Notes under the pieces: generated by a model
The model's database searches: none
Seen by the model: the letters and a program-made list of their open reading frames with translations, nothing else
Told to the model about the DNA's origin: nothing
Shown: positions 17,460 through 24,882 of the stretch, one piece after another
Layout of the letters: each line of letters starts with the position of its first letter
Position numbering within the stretch: position 1 is the stretch's first letter
Assembly: GCF_934307085.1 (NCBI RefSeq)
Contig: NZ_CAKRCF010000034.1
Location: 1-34,968 of the forward strand
Reading direction: 5' to 3'
DNA: 34,968 nt
Source of the DNA: an uncultured Anaerobutyricum sp.
Lineage (GTDB): Bacteria > Bacillota > Clostridia > Lachnospirales > Lachnospiraceae
Position numbers and translations under genes: made by a program

Positions 17460-18413
17460 ATGTCGTTTTCTTCTGAAGTAAAAGAAGAGCTTTCTCATGT
17501 GGACGGTCATGAAAATCATTGCATGATTGCGGAACTTGCCGCAATTATTGGACTTTGCGGAAAGATTACATGCGAAGATGGAAGGTATTCCCTTATTCTT
17601 CACACGGAAAATGTGTCAGTGGCCAGAAGATTTTATTCTTTGATTAAAGACGTTTTTCGCTTTCAGCCGCAGGTTTCTACAACACAGCATGAATTTTTAA
17701 AAAAGAATCGCTTTTATATGATTTCAATAAAGGAATCAGGTCAGACATTAAAGATTTTAAAAACAGCACAGCTTGTAAATAATCTTGGACAGATGGATGA
17801 AGAATTTTTTGTGAAAGATAATCCGGTGCTGCAGCGTACCTGCTGCCGCAGAGCATTTTTGCGAGGAGCATTTCTTTCTGCTGGTTCTATTACAGATCCA
17901 GAGAAAAATTACCATTTTGAAATTGCCTGTGCCTCAAGTGAGAAGGCAGAGCAGTTAAGAGAATTGTTTGAATTTTTTGGATTAGAAGCGAAGATTGTAC
18001 TGCGAAAGAAATATTATGTAGTTTACTTAAAAGAAGGTGCTATGATTTCGGATGCATTGAATATAATGGAAGCACATATTGCTCTTATGAAGTTTGAGAA
18101 TGTACGTATTTTAAAAGATGTGCGTAACTCGGTGAACCGGAGAGTAAACTGCGAAGCAGCGAACATAAATAAGACCGTTTCCGCAGCGAGGAAACAAATC
18201 GAAGATATTGAATATATAAAAAATACAATTGGTTTAGAGCGGTTATCTGAGAATCTTCGAGATATTGCTTATGCCAGATTAGAAGAACCGGATGCAACAT
18301 TAAAAGAACTTGGCGAAAAACTTAGTTCACCAGTAGGAAAGTCCGGTGTGAATCACAGATTAAGAAAACTGAGTCAGATTGCTCAGGATATTAGAGAAAA
18401 AGGACATCTGTAA
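17460..18413 (+). CDS. whiA: WhiA-type DNA-binding regulator
   Basis: A 317-residue protein with an N-terminal LAGLIDADG-like fold that has lost nuclease function (about 1-210; FLRGAFLSAGSITDPEKNYHFEI marks the core) and a C-terminal helix-turn-helix (about 225-310; RLEEPDATLKELGEKLSSPVGKSGVNHRL). It controls sporulation/division genes in Streptomyces, and chromosome segregation and division in Bacillus (YvcL). Its place after rapZ and before a Crh-like gene is the classic arrangement. In Bacillus a yvcK/glmR gene sits between rapZ and whiA; here only 20 nt separate them and none is present. Confidence 0.96.
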   Translation: MSFSSEVKEELSHVDGHENHCMIAELAAIIGLCGKITCEDGRYSLILHTENVSVARRFYSLIKDVFRFQPQVSTTQHEFLKKNRFYMISIKESGQTLKILKTAQLVNNLGQMDEEFFVKDNPVLQRTCCRRAFLRGAFLSAGSITDPEKNYHFEIACASSEKAEQLRELFEFFGLEAKIVLRKKYYVVYLKEGAMISDALNIMEAHIALMKFENVRILKDVRNSVNRRVNCEAANINKTVSAARKQIEDIEYIKNTIGLERLSENLRDIAYARLEEPDATLKELGEKLSSPVGKSGVNHRLRKLSQIAQDIREKGHL

Positions 18414-18492
18414 TATTTTTCAGTATTTGCTCCGGCAAGTCTGAAAATACTAAGATAAATTTATTTCATTTATAGCAAAACAGGAGGTTAAC

Positions 18493-18750
18493 ATGATTTC
18501 AAGAGAGATGGAGATTAAAATCCCTTCAGGATTAGATCCAAGCACCATTGCATTATTCATTCAGATTGCAAGCCAGTATGACAGCAGTGTATATGTGGAG
18601 GTGAAAGACAAAAAGGTGAATGCCAAGAGCATTATGGGAATGATGACTTTAGGTGTTCCAGCCGGTGGAAAAATCAACGTAATTGCAAAAGGCGATGATG
18701 AAACAAAAGCAATTGAACATATAGGAAAATATTTAAATAACGAAGAATAA
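18493..18750 (+). CDS. crh: Crh-like HPr paralogue with Asp at position 15
   Basis: An 85-residue HPr-fold protein. Ser46, the HprK target, is kept in VNAKSIMGMMTLG exactly at position 46. The PTS phosphorylation site is gone: where HPr has GIHARPA, this protein reads GLDPSTI, so His15 is Asp15, Arg17 is Ser and Pro18 is Thr. It therefore cannot relay phosphate from enzyme I to sugar transporters. It is expected to act as a regulator, like Bacillus Crh (Gln15), which binds CcpA when Ser46-phosphorylated. Synteny after whiA supports Crh. Databases may call it simply an HPr-family phosphocarrier, which would mislead. The ribosome site ACAGGAGG is strong. Confidence 0.9.
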   Translation: MISREMEIKIPSGLDPSTIALFIQIASQYDSSVYVEVKDKKVNAKSIMGMMTLGVPAGGKINVIAKGDDETKAIEHIGKYLNNEE

Positions 18751-18770
18751 ATTTTGTAACAGATACATTT

Positions 18771-18877
18771 ATAAAAATAAAAAATCTGCATATATAACCT
18801 CGTGGAGCAAGTGAAAATTCATAAGTGAATTTTTATTGCAGTGATTGTCGGTATATCTGCAGATTTTTTATTTTTAT
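18771..18877. terminator. long bidirectional terminator-like hairpin between convergent genes
   Basis: The perfect 20-nt arms 18771-18790 and 18858-18877 enclose further imperfect pairing and an inner AAAATTCA-TAAG-TGAATTTT hairpin. The arms carry A-rich and T-rich ends, so a U-tract follows the stem on either strand. It can end transcription of both crh (+) and the zinc-ribbon gene (-). At 107 nt it is long for a simple terminator. Confidence 0.8.
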
Positions 18878-18890
18878 AAGTTTTCGTTTC

Positions 18891-19727
18891 TTACTGTAAT
18901 GGACGGAGACCGTAATAGCCATAGATGAGTCGTTCATCAAAAGTGGTCAGAGTCCATTTTCCATCTTTAATTCCAAATACAATCTTTCCTGTAGTTTTTC
19001 TTTCAGGTCCATTTTTTTTGCTTTCTGCGTACCAGTTCTTTAAGTTTTCAGAAATGTCAATCTTTTCAATGGTTGCTTTATTGCTTCCACCTAAGAGAGA
19101 AGATAAGGAATTTTTTATTGAGGCCCATAAGGAAGAGTCAGCATCCGTAATCTGTGATTTGATTTCATCATAGATGGTTTCTGGTAAACTGTAAAAATCA
19201 ATATTTTTAGTAGTGACGGTTACAGTACAGGAATTATAAGTAGCAGATACATCTGTAATTTTGTAGGAAGCCTGTGCGGTCATTTCATTACATAAGGTAT
19301 CTATATCAATGCTGTCAATATCTATGAGAGAACCGAGTTTACTGTCGCTAATATAGGTTTTTAATTCTTTTTTTACTAATTTACGTATATTGGGTTCGGA
19401 TTTTAATGGTTCTGGCAAATCTGAAGGAGCAACATCAGAAAAATCCATATTTTTTGCGTAAGTAAAAATTTGTTTTGTTGCATCTCGACATCCCTGTTTT
19501 ACGCGGGAAATATAATAAAAATATCCTCCAATTCCCGTTACTACAATACAACAGATAAGAACAATGAGAATGAAAGGTAAAACTTTCTTTTTCTTTGTAG
19601 TGGATTGATGTGTATCACTATCTGATGCCGGTATCTGATTGTAAACTGCATTGCTTAAAGGGGTATGACATTTCTTACATATCTTTTCATTGTCTGTGTA
19701 TGAGGTACCACAGTTTGGACAATTCAT
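18891..19727 (-). CDS. zinc-ribbon, single-span membrane protein of unknown function
   Basis: I do not recognise a named family for the whole 278-residue protein. The N terminus is a zinc ribbon (Cys3, 6, 17, 20: CPNCG...CKKC), followed by a Ser/Thr- and Lys-rich linker, one membrane span (about 49-73) and a 200-residue C-terminal domain that would be extracellular. With the lysine-rich stretch on the cytoplasmic side, the zinc ribbon should be inside. The outer domain has alternating charged helices and a beta-rich stretch (about 150-185) and ends in GKIVFGIKDGKWTLTTFDE, resembling DUF-type lipoprotein-like folds. The ribosome site AAAGGAGG supports the start. It converges with crh and diverges from the sensory cluster; a regulatory tie to either is not shown. 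Confidence 0.85.
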   Translation of the reverse strand: MNCPNCGTSYTDNEKICKKCHTPLSNAVYNQIPASDSDTHQSTTKKKKVLPFILIVLICCIVVTGIGGYFYYISRVKQGCRDATKQIFTYAKNMDFSDVAPSDLPEPLKSEPNIRKLVKKELKTYISDSKLGSLIDIDSIDIDTLCNEMTAQASYKITDVSATYNSCTVTVTTKNIDFYSLPETIYDEIKSQITDADSSLWASIKNSLSSLLGGSNKATIEKIDISENLKNWYAESKKNGPERKTTGKIVFGIKDGKWTLTTFDERLIYGYYGLRPLQ

Positions 19728-20020
19728 AAATCATCCTCCTTTTTATAATAGAATTTGTAACTACTCAGAGCCAAGTAGACGTGTTTGTCTAGTAGTTTGA
19801 GTAGTAGTTTGTGTAATTATCAAAAAGTAATCTAAAGAATATAGTTAGTATGGCTTCCTTTTGCATTTAAAAGTATAAGTGCTTTTTTTGTGTGTGTCAA
19901 GAAAAGAGGTTTTTCGATTTTTCCCTGTATGGATAGACAAAAATTGTCGAAAAAGTTACAATAATAACAGATGTCAATCGCAAAATAAATAATAAATATT
20001 TTGAAATAGGAGGAAGGTTT
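19728..20020. other. divergent regulatory region (zinc-ribbon gene / sensory cluster)
   Basis: The 293-nt gap contains a TAGAC/GTCTA inverted repeat at about 19776-19791 and a direct pair of AGTAGTTTG near 19783 and 19795, both possible operators for the leftward gene. The rightward promoter and its palindrome are listed separately. No ORF is supported. Confidence 0.4.
19934..19962 (+). promoter_or_regulatory. candidate promoter with embedded palindrome for the sensory cluster
   Basis: TAGACA (19934-19939) and TACAAT (19957-19962) are 17 nt apart. The perfect palindrome GACAA-AAA-TTGTC (19936-19948) overlaps the -35 and spacer, which is a position typical of a repressor or autoregulator site. 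The predicted leader is about 50 nt. Confidence 0.45.
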
Positions 20021-20989
20021 GTGAAGGGAAAAAAAGCAATTTTATATATGGGATATCTCATTGTAGCGGCACTCTTTGTAGTAAGTGTTATGCTTTTATT
20101 TTTCAGCAGGAATAAAAATGAAAGCGGCAGACCCAAAAGAACAATTGGGGCATTGTATATGACAATGAATAATCCTTATTTTGAAGTAATTAATGAAGAA
20201 ATAAAAGCTGTTGTAGAAAGCAGAGGGGATGTACTTGAAACAAGAGATTCTGGTATGGATGCTGAAGTGCAGGCTAAGCAGGTGGAAAGTTTAATTGAAG
20301 AAAAAGTAGATTGTATTCTAATTAATGCGGTGGATTGGAAAAAAATAGGGAGTTCTTTAAAAAAAGCAAAGGAAGCCAATATACCTGTTATTGCAGTAGA
20401 TACCATTATTTATAATCGAAGTCTGGTAGATGGAACAGTTATTTCAAATAATTATCAGGCAGGAGAACAATGTGCAAAAGATTTAATGAAGCGGAGAAAA
20501 AAAGGAAAAATTCTGTTTTTGATTCAGTCAGAGAATAAATCAGCAATTGATAGAATTAAGGGATTTAAAGAGACTCTGGAAAAAGCAGGATGGCAGTATG
20601 AGACTGTGGGAGAATTAGAATGCAAAGGGCAGTTGGAAGTTTCTCAGCCGTTAGTAGAACAAATTTTAAATAAAACGAAAGATATCGATGTGGTAATGGC
20701 ATTGAATGATCCAAGTGCGATGGGGGCAATGGCAGCTCTCGATGCAGAACATATGTTGTCAGATGTTCTTGTATATGGAGTAGATGGCTCTCCGGAAGCG
20801 AAGACGATGATTTATGAAAAACGTATGGCGGCAACATCGGCACAGTCTCCGAGAACTACAGGAAAGAAAACAGTGGAAATGCTTTATAAAATTCTTGATA
20901 GAAAAACAATGGAAAAACAGTTTATCGTTCCGGTTACACTTATCACAAAAGATAATATTGATGAGTATAGTTTGTCGGGATGGCAGTAA
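20021..20989 (+). CDS. membrane-anchored RbsB-like sugar-binding protein (sensor type)
   Basis: A 322-residue periplasmic-binding-protein type I domain of the ribose/galactose class. The N terminus has one uncleaved-looking membrane span (about 6-28) and no lipobox cysteine, so it is anchored with the binding domain outside. Family features include MNNPYFEVINEEI, CILINAVDW, NIPVIAVDT, NDPSAMGAMAALDA and VYGVDGSPEA. It starts at GTG behind an AGGAGGAAGG site. No ABC ATPase or permease follows; instead the histidine kinase begins 17 nt after its stop. This matches sugar-sensing sets such as Clostridium XylFII-LytS-YesN, where the binding protein presents ligand to the kinase. Ligand unknown; fructose or a related sugar is a guess from the downstream fru genes. 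Confidence 0.88.
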   Translation: MKGKKAILYMGYLIVAALFVVSVMLLFFSRNKNESGRPKRTIGALYMTMNNPYFEVINEEIKAVVESRGDVLETRDSGMDAEVQAKQVESLIEEKVDCILINAVDWKKIGSSLKKAKEANIPVIAVDTIIYNRSLVDGTVISNNYQAGEQCAKDLMKRRKKGKILFLIQSENKSAIDRIKGFKETLEKAGWQYETVGELECKGQLEVSQPLVEQILNKTKDIDVVMALNDPSAMGAMAALDAEHMLSDVLVYGVDGSPEAKTMIYEKRMAATSAQSPRTTGKKTVEMLYKILDRKTMEKQFIVPVTLITKDNIDEYSLSGWQ

Positions 20990-21006
20990 AGGAAGGAGAA
21001 AGTAAA

Positions 21007-22338
21007 ATGGAAAGAAGAAAAGGCGATTCTGGGTATCAGCATCAGTGCTTTATGATGATGGTACTGCTTAACTTTATCATTATTCTTTTTCTTGCTTTTA
21101 CAATTGTACTGACACAATACCGGGTGGCTGCGGCACAGGAAGCTGAGAAATTTCTTGCAATACTTAAGGTGATGCCGGAAAGACCGGAGCAGAGAATGAT
21201 TATGATATTATTTTCTCTCTTCTTTTTGTTTGGAATCATTTACTATAAAAGAAAGAATGAAGAGGAGGGAAAAGAGAGGGTTTTATTGTGGAATATATTC
21301 GAAATTATTTTTCTGATTTTCGTATTGAAAGAGTTGGATATGACATATAACGGTGTTATTTTTCTTGTGGTAGCGGATATGCTTACCTATGTAGAGGAAC
21401 GAAAAAATAAACTGATATTTTTATTCATTGCATTTCTTTGTTATATGGTATGTAGTTATAATTTGATTACTATGTTCATTCCGTTGAATTCTTTTGAGAC
21501 CTGGGTTGCTTTTTACAATGGGGAAACTGAGCGGATTTTTCTTGGAGTTAAGACTATTTGTGAGATTACAAATATGCTTTTATTTTTAGTTTATATTGTA
21601 ATTCTTATGATGAAGGATCGAAGAGAGAGGGAACGAATTAAACTGTTGAATGAACAGTTGCAAAAAGCAAATGAGCAGCTTCATGAGTTTGCCCAGGAAA
21701 AGGAGCTGATGGGTGAGACAAAAGAGAGAAATCGTCTGGCGAGGGAAATCCACGATACATTAGGGCATATTTTGACAGGAATATCTGTGGGAATTGATGC
21801 AGTCCTTGTTCTTATGGATATTGCACCAGATAAGGCAAAGGAACAGCTCGAAGGAATTGGGGATACTGCAAGAAGGGGATTGCAAGATGTTCGGCGTTCA
21901 GTAAGAAAGTTAAAGCCAGATGCCTTGGAGAGGATGTCATTAAGTAACGCAATTCACCAGATGATAGAGGATATGTCAAAGGTTACAAATACAAAAATTT
22001 ATTTTGTTTCTTATATGGAAAAATTTGAATTTGAGGCGGATGAGGAAGAAGTAATTTATCGTATTATACAAGAGAGTACGACGAATGCGATTCGTCATGG
22101 AAAGGCAAGTGAAATCTGGATTCGTATCAGTGAAAAAGAAGAGGAATTGACTATTATTATCAGCGATAATGGTTGTGGTTGTGAATCTATTAAAGAGGGA
22201 TTTGGATTAAAGCATATAAGGGAGAGAGTAGAACTATTAAACGGCGAGGTGCATTATCAGGGGATGATTGGTTTTACGATGATTGCAAAAATACCAATTC
22301 GAAATAAATTGACGGGAACACAGGAGAGGACTGAATGA
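21007..22338 (+). CDS. DesK/NarL-type sensor histidine kinase
   Basis: A 443-residue membrane kinase. About six hydrophobic spans (roughly 14-36, 63-80, 92-108, 113-129, 135-158, 183-203) leave only short external loops and no recognisable sensor domain. A coiled-coil linker (203-238) leads to the HisKA_3 phosphoacceptor block KERNRLAREIHDTLGHIL with His249. The HATPase domain has the N-box IIQESTTNAIRHGKAS, G1 SDNGCG and G2 EGFGLKHIRERV. Start: a frame opens at 20980 inside the previous gene, but GGAAGGAG precedes the ATG at 21007. Because it lacks an external domain, sensing is likely delegated to the flanking binding proteins. Its partner is the LuxR-type regulator 215 nt downstream. Confidence 0.93.
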   Translation: MERRKGDSGYQHQCFMMMVLLNFIIILFLAFTIVLTQYRVAAAQEAEKFLAILKVMPERPEQRMIMILFSLFFLFGIIYYKRKNEEEGKERVLLWNIFEIIFLIFVLKELDMTYNGVIFLVVADMLTYVEERKNKLIFLFIAFLCYMVCSYNLITMFIPLNSFETWVAFYNGETERIFLGVKTICEITNMLLFLVYIVILMMKDRRERERIKLLNEQLQKANEQLHEFAQEKELMGETKERNRLAREIHDTLGHILTGISVGIDAVLVLMDIAPDKAKEQLEGIGDTARRGLQDVRRSVRKLKPDALERMSLSNAIHQMIEDMSKVTNTKIYFVSYMEKFEFEADEEEVIYRIIQESTTNAIRHGKASEIWIRISEKEEELTIIISDNGCGCESIKEGFGLKHIRERVELLNGEVHYQGMIGFTMIAKIPIRNKLTGTQERTE

Positions 22339-22391
22339 AATAATACCGAAGTAAAAAGTAATAATGAATGAAATAATGCCAAAGTAAAAAG
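22332..22391 (+). repeat. tandem repeat across the kinase stop codon
   Basis: A 27-nt unit at 22332-22358, which includes the kinase TGA stop, recurs at 22365-22391 with 25 of 27 identical, offset 33 nt. More degenerate copies of TGAATAATG- and CAAAATAA-type words continue to about 22480. The tract makes up most of the kinase-regulator spacer. Confidence 0.75.
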
Positions 22392-22486
22392 GCAAAATAA
22401 TGGATCGGATAATGTTAAAAACAGCAGAACAGTCAATTGAATAATGTCAGAGCAAAATAACAAAAAGCAAAATAATAGAACTGGGG

Positions 22487-22534
22487 TGTGTTTGAAAAAT
22501 GCTTTCTGAAAGATGTGCATCTTCAAATACGCTC
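22487..22534 (+). repeat. inverted repeat, copy 2 of the dispersed hairpin family
   Basis: Left arm GTGTGTTTGAAAAATGC (about 22486-22502) pairs with right arm GCATCTTCAAATACGCTC (22517-22534), with two G-U pairs and one bulge, around a 14-nt loop. It ends just before the ribosome site of the response regulator. The arm matches those at 15286 and 30522. Confidence 0.7.
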
Positions 22535-22553
22535 TAGCAATGAGGAAAATAAG

Positions 22554-23225
22554 ATGATTAAAGTATTAATTGCAGATGATCAGGAACTGATTCGAGAAAG
22601 TTTGAAAATTGTTCTTGGAGCGAATGAGGATATGGAAGTAACGGGGACAGCAGAAAATGGTGAGCAGGTACTTTCCGAAATAAAAAAAGAAAAACCCAAT
22701 GTTATATTAATGGATATTCGTATGCCCGGAATTGACGGGGTGGAATGTACTCGTCTTGTGAAAGAGAAGTATCCAGATATTTCTATAATCGTGCTTACAA
22801 CGTTTGATGATGATGAATATATTTTTGGAGCTTTGAAATATGGTGCGAGTGGGTATCTCCTAAAAGGAATTTCCATGAAAAATCTTGCGGAGGCAATTCG
22901 GACAGTTGTAAGCGGAAAAGCAATGATTAATCCGGAAATCACAGATAAAGTTGTAAAACTTTTTAATCATATGGCACAGAGTAGTTATGCTATTCAGGTT
23001 GATAATGCACTTGCCGAAGAACTGACGAAAACAGAATGGAAAGTAATTCAGAAAATTGGTTGTGGAATGTCTAATAAAGAAATCGCATCAGAGTTGGCAT
23101 TATCAGAAGGAACAGTTCGAAATTATCTGAGTTCTGTTCTGGGTAAATTAGAACTTAGAGATAGAACTCAGCTTGCTATATGGGCAGTACAGACTGGGGC
23201 AGTGAACAGATATATTGAGGAATAA
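22554..23225 (+). CDS. NarL/LuxR-type response regulator
   Basis: A 223-residue DNA-binding regulator, the natural partner of the upstream HisKA_3 kinase. The receiver domain (1-120) has the acidic pair Asp8-Asp9, phospho-acceptor Asp54 in ILMDIRMPG, Thr82 or Thr83 in LTTFDDD and Lys104 in GYLLKG. The LuxR-type helix-turn-helix (about 155-218) shows LTKTEWKVIQKIGCGMSNKEIASELALSEGTVRNYLSSVLGKL split over four helices. Start: a frame opens at 22488, but the receiver begins at the ATG at 22554 behind AATGAGGAAAA. Candidate targets are the TGACA-box region before fruK and the cluster's own promoter; this is inference. Confidence 0.94.
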   Translation: MIKVLIADDQELIRESLKIVLGANEDMEVTGTAENGEQVLSEIKKEKPNVILMDIRMPGIDGVECTRLVKEKYPDISIIVLTTFDDDEYIFGALKYGASGYLLKGISMKNLAEAIRTVVSGKAMINPEITDKVVKLFNHMAQSSYAIQVDNALAEELTKTEWKVIQKIGCGMSNKEIASELALSEGTVRNYLSSVLGKLELRDRTQLAIWAVQTGAVNRYIEE

Positions 23226-23361
23226 TGTAGTTGATATAGTTAAAAAATAGTAAGGTATATTAACGGGAAGATTAGTATGGTATATCAATGATGACAGGGC
23301 ATGATAATAAAAAATATAATACATATTCAAATAGATGAATTTAAATATGCGAGGAGGTATA

Positions 23362-24675
23362 ATGGAAAATACTAAACTGAGAAAGGGAACAGGGCTTCTT
23401 TTTATAATGGCACTTCTTTTTATTAGCAGCCTTCTGTATCTGCGTTACCGGGATCAGGATACACTTCGGGTTGGGATTTTTTATGGAAGCAACTGGGAAG
23501 TGCCGGGGACGGTACATTATGATATTCTTGATCAGGCAATAAAGAAGTTCGAATCAAAATATCCAAATGTGAAAGTGGAATATGAAAGGGGAATACTTTC
23601 TGATGATTATTCAGAGTGGTTGTCAGAACAGATTTTAAAAGGGACGGAACCAGATGTGTATCTTGTATTGGATGATGATTTCAATACACTGGCATCACTT
23701 GGAGCTTTGAAAAATTTAGATATGTTAGTTGGAGGAGACAGGGAATTTGATTCTTCTGTATTTTATTCTTCTGTTTATAAAGCGGGGCAATACGGAGACA
23801 GTCAGTATGCACTTCCGATGGAGTGTAACCCAACCCTTATGTTTGTGAATAAAACTCTTTTGCAAAAAGAAGGAATTAAGGTTCCAGATAATGATTGGAC
23901 ATGGGATGACTTTTATGATATTTGCAAACAAGTTGTAAAAGGTTCTAACGGAGAAGGAGAAATTGATCAGTTTGGATGTTATGATTATACATGGCTTCAG
24001 GCAGTTTATTCAAACGGAGTTACACCTTTTAACAAGGATGGAACAGCATCAAACTTTTTGGATGAAAAATTTTCACAGTCACTTGAATTTATAAAGCGAT
24101 TGGAAGCAACAAATCGGAATTATCAGGTGACATCGAATGATTTCGATTTGGGAAAAGTGGCATTTCGTCCATTTACATTTTCTGATTACCGAACGTACAT
24201 GCCGTATCCATGGAGAATTAAGAAGTATTCTGGTTTTGAGTGGACATGTATCAGGATGCCAGCCGGTCCATCAGGAGATAATTGCTCTGAGATGAGTGCA
24301 CTTATGGCAGGAATGAGTTCACGAACAGGCAAGAAACAGCTTGCGTGGAATTTTATGAAGCTACTTACAACGGATACAGATATTCAAAGTCTTATATATA
24401 AAGATACTTCCGCAGCATCTGTATTAAAATCAGTAAATACTTCGCAAGATACGATGGATTTACTGAATAAAGATACACCAGGAGATAGCATAATAGATAT
24501 GTCCCTTCTTGATACGGTGATTGATACCGGAGTGATTCCGAATCGTTTTAAGCAATATGAGGAAGCATATGAAAAAACCAATAGTCTTATTAAAAGTTAT
24601 GTAGATCAGGAGGATGATAGTAGCACATTTTTATTCCAAATGAAGAATCAAATCGATGAAATTCTAAAAAAGTGA
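23362..24675 (+). CDS. membrane-anchored family 1 extracellular solute-binding protein
   Basis: A 437-residue type II periplasmic-binding protein of the carbohydrate (SBP_bac_1) family. A single N-terminal span (about 9-27) without a lipobox cysteine anchors it outside. Visible features are LRVGIFYGSNWEVPG, KKFESKYPNVKVEYERG, GTEPDVYLVLDDDFNTLASLGAL, LPMECNPTLMFVNKTLLQK and DWTWDDFYDICKQV. Start: a frame opens at 23335, but GAGGAGGT directly precedes the ATG at 23362. No permease genes follow; fruK comes next. It is the fourth part of the sensory cluster and differs in fold from the RbsB-like first part, so the two proteins could bind different ligands or bind successively. A transport role with distant permeases cannot be excluded. 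Confidence 0.88.
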   Translation: MENTKLRKGTGLLFIMALLFISSLLYLRYRDQDTLRVGIFYGSNWEVPGTVHYDILDQAIKKFESKYPNVKVEYERGILSDDYSEWLSEQILKGTEPDVYLVLDDDFNTLASLGALKNLDMLVGGDREFDSSVFYSSVYKAGQYGDSQYALPMECNPTLMFVNKTLLQKEGIKVPDNDWTWDDFYDICKQVVKGSNGEGEIDQFGCYDYTWLQAVYSNGVTPFNKDGTASNFLDEKFSQSLEFIKRLEATNRNYQVTSNDFDLGKVAFRPFTFSDYRTYMPYPWRIKKYSGFEWTCIRMPAGPSGDNCSEMSALMAGMSSRTGKKQLAWNFMKLLTTDTDIQSLIYKDTSAASVLKSVNTSQDTMDLLNKDTPGDSIIDMSLLDTVIDTGVIPNRFKQYEEAYEKTNSLIKSYVDQEDDSSTFLFQMKNQIDEILKK

Positions 24676-24723
24676 CAAATGTCATATGAGAATATGACAA
24701 ATTCAAATTGATATCAATGACAT
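24673..24723. promoter_or_regulatory. cluster of TGACA boxes upstream of fruK, candidate regulator sites
   Basis: TGACA-AA-TGTCA (24673-24684) is a perfect palindrome that overlaps the preceding stop codon. TGTCATAT-GAGA-ATATGACA (24680-24699) is a second overlapping inverted repeat, and a further ATGACA lies near 24717. The set ends about 30 nt before the fruK -10, as expected for an activator array. Which protein binds is unknown; the cluster's own response regulator is the obvious candidate. Confidence 0.45.
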
Positions 24724-24750
24724 TCGTTAGATGTATAAAAAGCATCGTTT

Positions 24751-24759
24751 TGTTATACT
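24751..24759 (+). promoter_or_regulatory. extended -10 promoter for fruK
   Basis: TGTTATACT gives TG-n-TATACT, with the -10 at 24754-24759 and no good -35 at the proper distance. A weak -35 plus upstream boxes is the usual look of an activator-dependent promoter. Confidence 0.45.
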
Positions 24760-24794
24760 TTAATCACAAACAAAGCAAGCCAAAACTAAAGAAT

Positions 24795-24846
24795 GTATTT
24801 TCGGAGACTTTCCTAATAAAATCAGGAAAAGAGATTCTGAAAGTAC
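24795..24846 (+). promoter_or_regulatory. 52-nt stem-loop in the fruK leader
   Basis: 24795-24814 pairs with 24824-24846 through about 18 base pairs, including three G-U pairs and one small internal bulge, around a 9-nt loop. The apical TTTCCT/AGGAAA is perfect. No U-tract follows, so it is not a terminator. It ends about 20 nt before the AAAGGAGGG ribosome site. Confidence 0.6.
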
Positions 24847-24882
24847 ATTAGAAAAGGGAAATTAAAGGAGGGAACGAAAGTA

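Noticed and set aside
19745..19774. minus-strand AGCCAA/ATAATA pair as promoter of the zinc-ribbon gene
   Set aside because: Its predicted start would fall inside the ribosome-binding site at 19735-19740, leaving no usable leader.
22332..22480. CRISPR array
   Set aside because: The units are degenerate, A-rich, about 33 nt apart with only a few nt between copies, and no cas gene is present.
20021..24675. ABC sugar import operon
   Set aside because: Two binding proteins are present but there is no permease or ATPase gene, both lack lipobox cysteines, and a kinase/regulator pair separates them.
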